Shown: positions 21,298 to 30,921 of the stretch, piece after piece
Position numbering within the stretch: position 1 is the first letter of the stretch
Layout: the number at the start of each line of letters is the position of its first letter
Assembly (NCBI GenBank): GCA_027484655.1
Contig: JAIXSM010000005.1
Span: 1 to 64,000 of the forward strand
Reading direction: 5' to 3'
Length of the DNA stretch: 64,000 bases
Origin: Hyphomicrobiales bacterium
GTDB taxonomy: Bacteria; Pseudomonadota; Alphaproteobacteria; Rhizobiales; Beijerinckiaceae
Position numbers and translations under genes: made by a program
The notes under the pieces: model-generated
Databases searched by the model: none
Seen by the model: the letters and a program-made list of their open reading frames with translations, nothing else
Told to the model about the DNA's origin: nothing

Positions 21298-22331
21298 AGA
21301 CGCTCGCCCTGCGCCAGCGGCGGGGGCAACGGCGAGGCGGTCTCCTCCATGCCCACGCGCTCGCCCACCAGATACAGCGGCCGGCGCTTCACCTCCGCGA
21401 AGATGCGGCCAATGTACTCGCCCAGAATGCCAAGCGACATGAGCTGCACGCCCGCGAAGAACATGATCGACACGATCAGCGAGGCGTAGCCCGGCACGTC
21501 CGCGCCATGGGCCATGGTGCGAAAGATGAAGAACACCGCGGTGGCCAGCGCGAAGATCGAAATGATAGTGCCCACGTACGTCCACACCTTCAGCGGCAGG
21601 GTGGAGAACGACATCAGCCCATCAAGCGCGAAGCGGGTGAGCTTGCGATAACTGAACTTGGATGTGCCAAACGCGCGCTCGGCCACCTCGAAGGGCACGC
21701 CGATGGAGCGGAACCCGATCCATGCGTAGAGCCCCTTCGAGAAGCGCGCGCGCTCCGGCATGGCGCGCAGGGCGTCCACGGCCTTGCGATCCAGCAGGCG
21801 GAAATCGCCGGCGCCGGGCGGCAGGCTTGTTTCGCCAAAACTCTCGAACAGCCGGTAAAAGCGCATGGTGAGCGCCCGGCGCATGGGCGAGTCGCCGGTG
21901 CGATCCACCCGCTGGCCGTAGACGTTCTGGTAGCCCTCGCGCCAGCGGGCCATGAACGTCTCGATCATGTGCGGGGGATGCTGCAGATCGGCGTCCATGA
22001 TGACCACCGCGTCGCCGCGCGCGTGGTCGAGGCCAGCGGCGATGGCGATCTCCTTGCCGAAGTTGCGGCTGAACGACACCGTGCGCAGGCGCGGGTCGGC
22101 GTCATTGGCGCGGCGCAGCGCCTCAAGCGTGCCGTCGCTGGAGCCGTCGTCTACAAAAACCACCTCGAAGGAGGCGGCGCAGCGCTCCAGCACCGGGGTC
22201 AGCGTCTCCACCAGCAGCGCCAGATTGTCCGCCTCGTTGAACATCGGGATGACGACCGACAGCTCGGGGCGCTCGCTTGCGGCGGAGGCGGCGAGGGCGG
22301 CGGCGCGGGGGTCGTCCAGCGTATGGCTCAT
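21294..22331 (-). CDS. Family 2 glycosyltransferase with C-terminal TM pair (GtrB/ArnC/DPM1-like)
   Basis: ELSVVIPMFNEADNLALLVETL, VFVDDGSSDGT, RNFGKEIAIAAGLDHARGDAVVIMDADLQHPP; C-terminal TM pair; 4-nt overlap with murJ start. Confidence 0.92.
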   Translation of the reverse strand: MSHTLDDPRAAALAASAASERPELSVVIPMFNEADNLALLVETLTPVLERCAASFEVVFVDDGSSDGTLEALRRANDADPRLRTVSFSRNFGKEIAIAAGLDHARGDAVVIMDADLQHPPHMIETFMARWREGYQNVYGQRVDRTGDSPMRRALTMRFYRLFESFGETSLPPGAGDFRLLDRKAVDALRAMPERARFSKGLYAWIGFRSIGVPFEVAERAFGTSKFSYRKLTRFALDGLMSFSTLPLKVWTYVGTIISIFALATAVFFIFRTMAHGADVPGYASLIVSIMFFAGVQLMSLGILGEYIGRIFAEVKRRPLYLVGERVGMEETASPLPPPLAQGERL

Positions 22332-22479
22332 GCGGGTCTTTCGTTCGCCGGGTCCGGTTCCGTCGCGGCCCGTCCGGCAGACGTATGCCGAACGCGCCGC
22401 CGGTTGCAAGCAGGCGCTCCGGGCGACCAGCCGGCGCGGCCTGTGGTAAAAGGGCGCCAGCCAACCTTGGGAAACGCAC

Positions 22480-23325
22480 GTGCTCAGCTCCCGCATCATT
22501 CTTTGCGCCGATGATTATGGCCTTTCGCCGGCGGTGAGCGCCGGCATTCTGGAAGCGCTGGAGGCCGGGCGCCTCAGCGCGACAGGCGCCATGACCAACC
22601 GTCCGGACTGGCGGCGCGCCGCGCGTGATCTTGCGCCGCTGGAAGGGCGCGCCAGCTTTGGCGTGCATCTCAACCTGACGGCGGGCGCCCCGCTTGGCGC
22701 GGCGCCGAACCTCGCGCCCCATGGAAGCCTGCCGCCGCTCGCCACCTATCTGCGCGGGCGGCTGTCCCGCGAGGCGATTGCGGAGACCGCGGCCGAGATC
22801 GCCCGCCAGTTCGACTCGTTCGAGGACGCCATGGGCCGCGCGCCGGATTTCATCGACGGCCATCAGCATGTGCATGTGCTGGAGCCCGTGCGTACTTTCG
22901 TCATTGAGGAGGCGGCGCGGCGCGGCTGGGCTGGGCGCGTGTGGTTTCGCAACAGCGCCGACCGGCCGGATCGCATTCTGCGCCGTCGTGTGGAAACGCC
23001 GAAAGCGCTTGGGCTCGCATGGTTCGCCCGCGGCTTCGCGCGCGATGCGACCGCCGCGGGGTTTTCCACGAATGAGGGATTTTCAGGCTTCTCGGCGTTC
23101 GACGCTGGCCGCGACTACGGCGCCGATTTCGAGCGCTATCTTGTCGCGCCCGGCGCGCGCCATCTCATCATGTGCCATCCGGGGCATGTGGACGATGAAC
23201 TGGCGAGCGTCGATCCGGTCACCACGTCGCGCGAGAACGAGTTGGCGTTCCTGCTCTCGTCCCGTTTCGAGGACGCGATGGGGCGCGCGGGCGCCATCCT
23301 GTCGGCGGGGCCTGTGGTCGCATGA
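22480..23325 (+). CDS. ChbG/HpnK (YdjC-like) carbohydrate deacetylase family
   Basis: 281 aa; IILCADDYGLSPAVSAGILEALEAGRLSATGAMTN, FGVHLNLT, FIDGHQHVHVLEPVR, LIMCHPGHVDDEL. Confidence 0.88.
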   Translation: MLSSRIILCADDYGLSPAVSAGILEALEAGRLSATGAMTNRPDWRRAARDLAPLEGRASFGVHLNLTAGAPLGAAPNLAPHGSLPPLATYLRGRLSREAIAETAAEIARQFDSFEDAMGRAPDFIDGHQHVHVLEPVRTFVIEEAARRGWAGRVWFRNSADRPDRILRRRVETPKALGLAWFARGFARDATAAGFSTNEGFSGFSAFDAGRDYGADFERYLVAPGARHLIMCHPGHVDDELASVDPVTTSRENELAFLLSSRFEDAMGRAGAILSAGPVVA

Positions 23326-23682
23326 CGCTTTGAAGTTTGCGGCGGCAAGCTTGATCTATACTTTAAATTAACTCTGTTCCGCGATTTTCGTCGTCAAGTG
23401 AAATTGCGTTTCAGGGGTTTTCAATGTTGGTTTTTCGATTGACGTTCGCTGCGCCCGCATGCGCCCCGAACGATGTCACCAACGTCAAGCGCCACGTCAC
23501 GGCTCATGACGTTTTCCGCGTGCGATGTCCCGAAATCGGGACGATGCTGACGCCCGCCGTCAAGCGCCTGTTCTAGACTCGCTCCATCCTGCTAGCGCTA
23601 TCCAGATACACTCCGTCCCATTTGTGCGATGCGGGGAACGACTTTTCACGCCTGCTATTGGCTTTTTTCAAGAGGCTTTTCC

Positions 23683-24618
23683 ATGAAGCGACTCCTTGCG
23701 GCGGCTCTCGCCTCCCTCAGTTTTCAATCAGCCTGGGCTGCGGATTACCGACTGCCCTACATGCCGCCCCCGCTGGAGTCGGTCGCCCCCATCGTCCCGC
23801 CTGCAGACAAGCGCGCGTTCGACTGGAGTCGCTGCTATGCAGGCTTGCAGGCGGGCATGAAGATCGTAGACAACCAGATGAAGTTCGGCCGGACCGAATG
23901 GTACGTCGCTGAGCAGATCAAGACCACCAGCGACACTCTTCCGGGCCCTGTGATCGGCGGTCAGGCGGGCTGTAATTATGTGTTCGGCGGCGGCTTTCTC
24001 GCGGGCTTCGAGTTTGAGGGCCTCTGGGGGCCGAAGAAGCAGATCGATTGTGCCGCCCAGCTTGATCCCGTCGCGCAGTGCATTGAGTTGCACAAGCGCA
24101 TTGAAGGCTTCGCGAGCTTGCGCCTGGGCTATGTGGTCGACAACTCCTTCCTGTGCGATTGCCTCAATGGTTTGATGCTCTATGGGCGACTGGGCGTCGG
24201 CTACACGCAAACGGACGTGAATATGAACGTCAACACTGTGTCGTACTGGCATGTTCCTAACACCGCGACAGGTGCGCCGACAGGTTCGACGGTCCCTCAA
24301 TACGCGCAGGACTACAATCTTGCCGGCTCTGCCGGAATGTTCGGCCCGCTGATCGGCTTCGGTTTCGAGCGCGCTATCGGCCATAACTGGACGGCCCGTG
24401 TGGACCTTTCGGCCATGGCGCTTATGAGGAAAGACCCCAACCTCCGCGTCACGGATGGCAGGTTTTACGGCGCGACTGATAGATCGCGCCAGGCCGGCGG
24501 AGATCTGCCGAAAGACGCCACCGGACTCGACCGCAACCCAAGGATCGGTGAAATCCTTCCGGCCAAGATGCAGGAGGTCGAAACGCGGCTGACGTTCGGT
24601 GTGAACCGCCTGTTCTGA
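23683..24618 (+). CDS. Outer-membrane beta-barrel protein (Omp25/opacity-type porin)
   Basis: Signal peptide MKRLLAAALASLSFQSAWAADYRLPYMPPP; CYAGLQAG...PVIGGQAGCNYVF...FEFEGLWG; C-terminal LTFGVNRLF. Confidence 0.8.
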   Translation: MKRLLAAALASLSFQSAWAADYRLPYMPPPLESVAPIVPPADKRAFDWSRCYAGLQAGMKIVDNQMKFGRTEWYVAEQIKTTSDTLPGPVIGGQAGCNYVFGGGFLAGFEFEGLWGPKKQIDCAAQLDPVAQCIELHKRIEGFASLRLGYVVDNSFLCDCLNGLMLYGRLGVGYTQTDVNMNVNTVSYWHVPNTATGAPTGSTVPQYAQDYNLAGSAGMFGPLIGFGFERAIGHNWTARVDLSAMALMRKDPNLRVTDGRFYGATDRSRQAGGDLPKDATGLDRNPRIGEILPAKMQEVETRLTFGVNRLF

Positions 24619-24642
24619 GCCGCGCGCTTTCTGCAAAATAAA

Positions 24643-24679
24643 ACGCGGGCCGCTTGCGCAGCCCGCGTCGATTTTTTTC
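24643..24679. terminator. Rho-independent terminator between convergent genes
   Basis: acgcgggccgcttgcgcagcccgcgt hairpin followed by poly-T. Confidence 0.7.
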
Positions 24680-24690
24680 AAGACAGGTTC

Positions 24691-25290
24691 TTACTTGGTC
24701 GCGGCGGCGTACATCTGCGCCACGTAGTCCCAGTTCACCATGTTCTCGATGAACGCCTTCACGTAGTCGGGACGGCGGTTGCGATAATCGATGTAGTACG
24801 AGTGCTCCCACACGTCGCAACCCAGGATCGGCGTGGCGCCGTGCACCAGCGGGCTTTCGCCGTTGGCGCTCTTCGAGACGATCACCTTGCCGTTCTGCAC
24901 GGCAAGCCAGCACCAGCCGGAGCCGAACTGCGTGACGCCGGCCTGGATGAAATCTTCCTTCATCTTGGCGACCGAACCGCAGCCGTCGATGATGGCCTTC
25001 TCCAGCTCGCCGGGAATGGCGCCGCCGCCGTTGGGCTTCATCCAGTTCCAGAAGTGCAGGTGGTTATAGTGCTGGCCGGCGTTGTTGAAGAGGCCGGCGT
25101 TCTTGCCGAACGAGCCCTTCACGATGTCTTCCAGCGACTTGCCTTCCCACTCCGTGCCCTTGAGCAGGTTGTTGCCGTTGGTCACATAGGCGAGGTGATG
25201 CTTGTCGTGGTGATACTCCAGCGTCTCCTTCGACATGTAGGGCTGCAGGGCGTCGTAGGCGTAGGGAAGATCGGGAAGCGTGAAGGACAT
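24691..25290 (-). CDS. Fe/Mn superoxide dismutase
   Basis: 199 aa; FTLPDLPYAYDALQPYMSKETLEYHHDKHHLAYV, FGSGWCWLAV, DVWEHSYYIDYRNRRPDYV. Confidence 0.97.
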   Translation of the reverse strand: MSFTLPDLPYAYDALQPYMSKETLEYHHDKHHLAYVTNGNNLLKGTEWEGKSLEDIVKGSFGKNAGLFNNAGQHYNHLHFWNWMKPNGGGAIPGELEKAIIDGCGSVAKMKEDFIQAGVTQFGSGWCWLAVQNGKVIVSKSANGESPLVHGATPILGCDVWEHSYYIDYRNRRPDYVKAFIENMVNWDYVAQMYAAATK

Positions 25291-25517
25291 CTTGGCGCCT
25301 TTCGTTATGACGACGAACCGTTTGTGACGACGACGTGACCCGCCGCTGGCGGCTCCCAGGTCCGGCCAGCCCGGCGGCGTCGGTACCAGAGGGCATACTT
25401 TCGATCAGGTCCCGAATCAATCCTGCGCGCCGGCGGCTCCGCGGTCCCGGCTTTGCCTTTCTCGGCCCGGAGGCTTACCTTGCCCCCAGCGGGGCCAAGC
25501 GAGGAGCAGCGGCCGGG

Positions 25518-26057
25518 ATGAAGTGGCTTGTCGTCGTGGCGGGGATCGGTCTGGTCGCCTGGGGCGGGTATCTCCATTGGACCGGATGGCTGATCGTGCA
25601 GGTTGAGCGCGGCTGGAGCAGCGTCATCGCGGGCGCCGTGTTCCTGAGCGCCGGCATGGTGATGTTCGCGGCGGCGGCTCTCATGAGCCGCCTTGACCGT
25701 ATTGCCCGCTCCTTGAGCCAGTCCGGATCCGGCGGCCCTCCCCAGCAGGCGCCTGCGCCCGTGAAGCCGCCTGCGCCCGCAAAGCCGCCCGAGCCTGCAA
25801 AGCCGCCCGAGCCCAAGCCCTCAAAAGACCGGCCGCTGCGCGAGGCGCCTTCGCTCTTTCCCCGTGGTCCAGCGTTCGGCGAGCCGCCACCGCGCCCGCA
25901 AAACCCCTCCCGCGTCACGCGGCGCTACGAATCGCAGGGCGTGCAGTACACGCTCTATGAGGATGGATCGATCGACGCGGAAGCGGACGGCTCGCGCCAT
26001 CACTTCGCGTCGATTACCGAGTTGCGCGCCCATCTCGACCGAAACCGAAGGGGCTGA
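25518..26057 (+). CDS. Hypothetical membrane protein with Pro/Lys-rich repeat linker
   Basis: MKWLVVVAGIGLVAWGGYLHWTG... two TM segments then PVKPPAPAKPPEPAKPPEPKP. Confidence 0.65.
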   Translation: MKWLVVVAGIGLVAWGGYLHWTGWLIVQVERGWSSVIAGAVFLSAGMVMFAAAALMSRLDRIARSLSQSGSGGPPQQAPAPVKPPAPAKPPEPAKPPEPKPSKDRPLREAPSLFPRGPAFGEPPPRPQNPSRVTRRYESQGVQYTLYEDGSIDAEADGSRHHFASITELRAHLDRNRRG

Positions 26058-26064
26058 GGCCGGA

Positions 26065-28302
26065 TCAGGCGCTCGCGTCCGCGGCGGCGTCCTCCATGGC
26101 CCGCCGCGCCGCCCAGATCGCGAAGGCGTACTCCACCGCGATTTCCTTCAGCCGGTCGAAGCGGCCTGAGGCGCCGCCGTGGCCGGCCTCCATGTTGGTG
26201 CGCAGCAGGACAGGTCCGCCCCCGGTCATGGTGGCGCGCAGGCGCGCGGCCCACTTCGCCGGCTCCCAGTAGGTGACGCGCGGATCGGTCAGGCCCGCTT
26301 CGATGAGCATGGCGGGATAGCGCTGCGGCTTCACGTTGTCATAGGGCGAGTAAGACCGGATGAGCCGGAACGCCTCCGCGTCGAGCAGGGGGTTGCCCCA
26401 CTCGAGCCATTCCGGCGGGGTCAGCGGCAGCGTGTCGTCCAGCATGGTGTTGAGCACATCGACGAACGGCACGTCCGCGATGACGCCGGCGAACAGTTCT
26501 GGCGCCATGTTGGCCACGGCGCCCATGAGCATTCCGCCGGCCGAGCCGCCCAGCGCGACGATGCGCCCCTCGCGGGTGTAGCGTTCGGCCGCGAGCTTGT
26601 GCGCGCAGGCGATGAAATCCTGGAACGTGTTCGTCTTGCGTGAGAGCTTGCCGTCGAGATACCAGCTCCAGCCCTTGTCCGAGCCGCCGCGCACATGGGC
26701 TATGGCGTAAACGAAGCCCCTGTCCACCAGCGAAAACCGCGACGCGGAGAAGTGCGCCTCGAACGCATATCCATAGGCGCCGTAGGCTTCGAGCAGCAGC
26801 GGCGCGGAGCCGTCGATTGGCGTATTCCGACGATGCAGGATCGAGACGGGGACGATGGCCCCGTCATGGGAGCGCGCGAAAATGCGCCGCGTCACATAGT
26901 CATCCGGAATATGCCCGGAGGGAATCTCCTGACGCTTCACGAGCGTGCGCTCGCGGGTCGCCATATCATAGTCCCACACCTCGCCGGGCGTCTTCAGCGA
27001 CGAGTAGCCGAAGCGCATCACGTTGGTGTCGAACTCAAGCACCTCTTCAAGGTCGAGATCGTAAGCCTCTTCGTCGAAGGCGATGGCGTGCTCGGCGCCG
27101 GTGGCGATGTCACGCACGATGATGCGCGGCAGCCCGTCCTCAAGTTCGGTGCGCACCATGTGGCGCGCGAATACGGCGAAGCCTGTAATCATGCGGCCCC
27201 GTTTGTGGGGCACAACATCCTTCCAGTGCGCCTTGTCGGGCGTGGCCAAAGGCGCTTCAACGATCTTGAAATCCTCGCAGCCTTCGGCGTTGGTCAGGAT
27301 GAGCAGCTTCTCGCCGTGGTGCTCGACCTCATACTGCAGCCCCGCGTGGCGATGCTCTACCACGCGGGCGCGCGCGCGCTTGTCGGCGAGGTCGAGGATC
27401 CATGTCTCCGACGTTTCGTGATCCTCGATCTCAAGGATCGCGTAATCGCCCGATTGCGTTTGTCCCACGCGCACGAACCAGCGTGGATCCAGCTCCTCGA
27501 GGATGAGATCGTCGTCGCGGGCGTCCGTGCCCAGCCGATGGCGGAAGATCTGGCAGGAGCGATGGTTCTCGTCCACGCGCACGTAGTAGAAGCTTGATGA
27601 GTCCGAACTCCACACCACGTCGCCGTCAGTGTCGATGGTTTCATCGGGCAGGTCGCGTCCGCTGGCGATATCGCGCACACGCACGGTGTAGTATTCGGAG
27701 CCCTTGAGATCGACGCTCCAGGCGAGCAGTGTGTGGTCGGGCGAATGGGCGGCGCTTTCAAGATCGAAGAAGCGCTTGCCCTTGGCCAGTTTCTCGCAAT
27801 CGAGCATGATCGTCTCGCGGCCGCCCTCGCGCCGCTTGCGACAGATCAGCGGATGCTCGTCTCCCTTGCGGTAGCGTGTGTAGTAGCTCCATGGTCCGTC
27901 CGCCGCGGGGGGCGTGGCGTCATCTTCCCGGATGCGGCCCCGCATCTCCTTGAGCAGTTCCTTGCGCAAACCGTCCACGGGCTTGAGAACCGCTTCAGCG
28001 TATGTGTTTTCGCGAACCAGATAGTTTCGGATCGATCGGGGCAGGGCGGAGGGCGCACGCAGCACCTGCCGCCAGTTGGGCGCACGCAGCCACTCGTAAT
28101 CATCCTGGACGCGCTCGCCATGAAACACGCGCTCCACGGCTTTGCGTCGCGCAGGCGGCGGCGGCGTCTCCGCGGAGACGCCCGCGCGCGCGGATTTCGC
28201 TGCGGGGCGGGGCTTGCGGGCGTTTGCCCCGGCAGGTATGCGCTTGCCGGCCCGCGGGCGGGCGGGTGCGCGTGTCTTGCCCTCGGCGGGGGGCTCGGTC
28301 AT
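26065..28302 (-). CDS. S9 family prolyl oligopeptidase / oligopeptidase B
   Basis: 745 aa; AHVRGGSDKGWSWYLDGKL, IVALGGSAGGMLMGAVANM, C-terminal NMEAGHGGASGRFD. Confidence 0.94.
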   Translation of the reverse strand: MTEPPAEGKTRAPARPRAGKRIPAGANARKPRPAAKSARAGVSAETPPPPARRKAVERVFHGERVQDDYEWLRAPNWRQVLRAPSALPRSIRNYLVRENTYAEAVLKPVDGLRKELLKEMRGRIREDDATPPAADGPWSYYTRYRKGDEHPLICRKRREGGRETIMLDCEKLAKGKRFFDLESAAHSPDHTLLAWSVDLKGSEYYTVRVRDIASGRDLPDETIDTDGDVVWSSDSSSFYYVRVDENHRSCQIFRHRLGTDARDDDLILEELDPRWFVRVGQTQSGDYAILEIEDHETSETWILDLADKRARARVVEHRHAGLQYEVEHHGEKLLILTNAEGCEDFKIVEAPLATPDKAHWKDVVPHKRGRMITGFAVFARHMVRTELEDGLPRIIVRDIATGAEHAIAFDEEAYDLDLEEVLEFDTNVMRFGYSSLKTPGEVWDYDMATRERTLVKRQEIPSGHIPDDYVTRRIFARSHDGAIVPVSILHRRNTPIDGSAPLLLEAYGAYGYAFEAHFSASRFSLVDRGFVYAIAHVRGGSDKGWSWYLDGKLSRKTNTFQDFIACAHKLAAERYTREGRIVALGGSAGGMLMGAVANMAPELFAGVIADVPFVDVLNTMLDDTLPLTPPEWLEWGNPLLDAEAFRLIRSYSPYDNVKPQRYPAMLIEAGLTDPRVTYWEPAKWAARLRATMTGGGPVLLRTNMEAGHGGASGRFDRLKEIAVEYAFAIWAARRAMEDAAADASA

Positions 28303-28571
28303 CAGGCGGCTCCAGTGTTCCCGCGTTCACGGGCATGGCCACAGGTAATGGGGCGGGCGGTCTCCGGCAAGGCGTTGCGTCGGCCAGCGTGCGTGAAGTG
28401 TCGTAAAAGGAAACACATATCCAGCTCAAGATGTCGCGCGAGGATTACTTGCTGCGATCCTCGCGATGGATATAGTGGTTCGACGAATCGGACGCCCCAG
28501 GACGATTTTTTACGAAACAAGAATGATCGGTAGACTTCATGGACATGGATAAGCGCGAGGGCGTGCAGGAC

Positions 28572-28979
28572 ATGGCGACGCAACCTTCAGCTCTCATTGA
28601 ACTCGCCGCCGACATCGTGTCAGCGTACGTGAGCAACAACACGGTCGCTGCGTCCGAGCTGCCCACGCTCATCCGCGATGTTCACGCCGCCCTTGCCCGC
28701 GTCCATGTCGGGCAGCAAACGCCTGCGGTGGAAGCGCCGAAGCCGGCCGTCGCCGCCCGTCGGTCCATTCACGACGATTACATCATCTGTCTTGAGGACG
28801 GGAAGAAGTTCAAGTCGCTCAAGCGCCACCTGCGCACCCAGTACAACATGACGCCCGAGCAGTACCGCGAGAAGTGGGGCCTGCCGCCGGACTATCCCAT
28901 GGTTGCGCCAAACTACGCCAAGGCGCGCTCCGCGCTGGCCAAGGAAATGGGCCTGGGCCAGAACCGGTCGCGCGCCTGA
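28572..28979 (+). CDS. mucR: MucR/Ros family zinc-finger transcriptional regulator
   Basis: [97 protein letters not shown]. Confidence 0.95.
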   Translation: MATQPSALIELAADIVSAYVSNNTVAASELPTLIRDVHAALARVHVGQQTPAVEAPKPAVAARRSIHDDYIICLEDGKKFKSLKRHLRTQYNMTPEQYREKWGLPPDYPMVAPNYAKARSALAKEMGLGQNRSRA

Positions 28980-29119
28980 ATCGCAATCCGGCCGGAGCGA
29001 AGCGAGGGTCGGAACAATTGCGCGTTCAAAGCGAGTTCTGGAGCAGTCACATCGATCCAATGTGGTCGAGGCCGCTCCAGAGCTGAGCGCGCGCGAGGCG
29101 CTGTCAGGTAGATTTTTTC

Positions 29120-29165
29120 GGGGACTCAGGGCAGAGCTGCCCTGCGGTCCCCGTTTTCGTTTTTC
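29120..29165 (+). terminator. Rho-independent terminator after mucR
   Basis: ggggactcagggcagagctgccctgcggtccccgttttcgttttt: nested hairpin plus T-tract. Confidence 0.7.
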
Positions 29166-29625
29166 AGCTTTTTGCTTCCCAGTTTTTTGCTTCCCAGCTT
29201 TTTGCTTGCCGGCTTTCCGCTTCCCAAGCCTGCGTCAGGGCGAGGTGCTTGTTGAGATCGTAGGCCCAGTGGCCCGCGCGGCCCAGACGCCGCTCGCGCC
29301 GTATCGCGTCGGCGAGCTTGCGCACGATGAGACGCGTGGTTTCGGGCTCCGGCCCATGGCAGTGCCCGGCGAGCATCGGCAGCACCCGCGGTAGGCAGCG
29401 CGCGCGCTCATAGGCCCGGGCGCCGTCACGAATGACGCCGAAGGCGGCGGCGCGGGCGTGGCGCGTCACGCGCGCCGGAATATAGGATTTCTCACCCAAA
29501 ATGATCCCTCCAATTGGCGCCCCGAGTATGGCGGCGGGCCGGGGGGACGGGCGGAAGTCGAATTTATCGAATAAAATCAATCTCGGATCAGAATAGGAAA
29601 AAAATCTTGACGCCAGCCGCTCCAT
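29164..29625 (-). CDS. Hypothetical protein with C-terminal pentapeptide-like repeats
   Basis: 153 aa ORF; central ARAAAFGVIRDGARAYERARCLPRVLPMLAGHCHGPEPETTRLIVRKLADAIRRERRLGRAGHWAYDLNKHLAL looks protein-like; start uncertain. Confidence 0.5.
   Translation of the reverse strand: MERLASRFFSYSDPRLILFDKFDFRPSPRPAAILGAPIGGIILGEKSYIPARVTRHARAAAFGVIRDGARAYERARCLPRVLPMLAGHCHGPEPETTRLIVRKLADAIRRERRLGRAGHWAYDLNKHLALTQAWEAESRQAKSWEAKNWEAKS
29166..29225. repeat. Four tandem ~15-bp degenerate repeats at the 3' end of the hypothetical gene
   Basis: agctttttgcttccc / agttttttgcttccc / agctttttgcttgcc / ggctttccgcttccc. Confidence 0.85.
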
Positions 29626-29667
29626 GCTTAGTCTTCACCACGCGGCGTGAAGGCGTGGAGCGGATCA

Positions 29668-30039
29668 ATGGACAGCAGACTTTCAGGACGGGCTGGCGAG
29701 GAGGCCGCATCGGCGGACGCCTCTTGGGCGACCCTCTCGGGCGGCGTGGCCGCAGGCGTGTGCGGCGTGCCGGCGGCGGCGATTCCGGGGCGCAATCGCG
29801 CCGACGCCTGTCAGCGGGCGAGGCGCCTCGGGCTGCATCTCTCCCATGTGGGGCTCGGCGTTTCCATGACGCGCTGCGCCGCGCTTTTTGGCCGCCACCG
29901 TGCGGCGGCGCGGCGGGCGTGCGCGCGCATTGAGGACGGGCGCGAGCGGCTTGCGTGGGATTGCGCCCTTGATCGCCTCGAACGGGCTTTGCGCGTCTGG
30001 CGGGCGGCGTTTTCACAGGTTGTGGAGGCGGGCCAATGA
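29668..30039 (+). CDS. DnaA C-terminal-like helix-turn-helix protein
   Basis: LHLSHVGLGVSMTRCAALFGRHRAAARRACARIEDGRERLAWDCALDRLERAL; overlaps the DUF6456-like gene by 4 nt. Confidence 0.6.
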   Translation: MDSRLSGRAGEEAASADASWATLSGGVAAGVCGVPAAAIPGRNRADACQRARRLGLHLSHVGLGVSMTRCAALFGRHRAAARRACARIEDGRERLAWDCALDRLERALRVWRAAFSQVVEAGQ

Positions 30040-30860
30040 AGGCGCCCCCGAAAGACAGCGCGCTGACGCGCGCCGAGGTCCGCCTGCTTGAGGCGCTGGC
30101 CGCTCTTGCCGCCTATGCGGCGGAGGACGAGCTTGGCCCTGGACTCGTCATCGTGGCGCAGCGTGGCGGCGCCTCATCGCCTGCAGGACGGGCGACGGCG
30201 CAGGCGGGCGCTGCGCTGGCGGCGCGTGATCTCGCGTGCTGGTCCACGGGCCGCGCGTCGGGACGCCGCCGCCTCACCATCACGGACGCTGGCCGCGCGG
30301 CGCTCGCTCGCGCCATGGCGCCGAGCACGGACGCGGCGTTTCTTGCGCAGCACACAACCCTTGAGCGACGTGGCGCGACGCTGATCGACGCCGAGGAGAG
30401 CCCGCTGGCGTGGCTCGCCCGGCGCAAGTTGGTCGATGCGGCGGAGTTTGAGGCGGGAGAGCGCCTGCGCCGTGATCTGGAGATCGGCGCCATCCTCCCG
30501 CGGGTGACGGCGAACTGGTCGTCCAGCGTTGCGTCAGGGGCGCGCGGCGCCGGTCCCGGCCATGTCACAGATCTGGCGCTTGCTGCGCGCCAGCGGGTCT
30601 CTGCTGCGATGACGGCGGCGGGGCCGGAGTTTGCCGGCCTGCTCATGGACGTGTGCGGTTTTCTGAAGGGGCTGGAGACCATCGAGGCGGAGCGCAACTG
30701 GCCGCAGAGATCCGCCAAGGTGGTGTTGCGCATGGCCCTGGCGACGCTGGCGCGACATTACGGCGTCGCGCCGGAGGCGCTGGGGCCGGGGCGGTCCCGT
30801 GGCGTGCGCCATTGGGGCGCCGAGGATTACCGACCACGAATCGGGCCGCTCGAAGGCTAA
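30036..30860 (+). CDS. DUF6456-like protein
   Basis: 274 aa; SPLAWLARRKLVDAAEFEAGERLRRDLEIGAILPRVTANWSS...LLMDVCGFLKGLETIEAERNWPQRSAKVVLRMALATLARHYG. Confidence 0.75.
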   Translation: MKAPPKDSALTRAEVRLLEALAALAAYAAEDELGPGLVIVAQRGGASSPAGRATAQAGAALAARDLACWSTGRASGRRRLTITDAGRAALARAMAPSTDAAFLAQHTTLERRGATLIDAEESPLAWLARRKLVDAAEFEAGERLRRDLEIGAILPRVTANWSSSVASGARGAGPGHVTDLALAARQRVSAAMTAAGPEFAGLLMDVCGFLKGLETIEAERNWPQRSAKVVLRMALATLARHYGVAPEALGPGRSRGVRHWGAEDYRPRIGPLEG

Positions 30861-30921
30861 GCCGCTCTCACCCTAAGCCGTTCTTGGCTTAAGCCGCTCT
30901 TGGGTCAAGCCGCTCTTGGCT
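30858..30921. repeat. Four tandem 16-bp degenerate repeats between convergent gene ends
   Basis: taagccgctctcaccc / taagccgttcttggct / taagccgctcttgggt / caagccgctcttggct. Confidence 0.85.

Noticed and set aside
25740-25830. Short direct repeats in the membrane-protein gene
   Set aside because: Explained as a Pro/Lys-rich PAKPPEP linker repeat inside a coding sequence, common and not remarkable.
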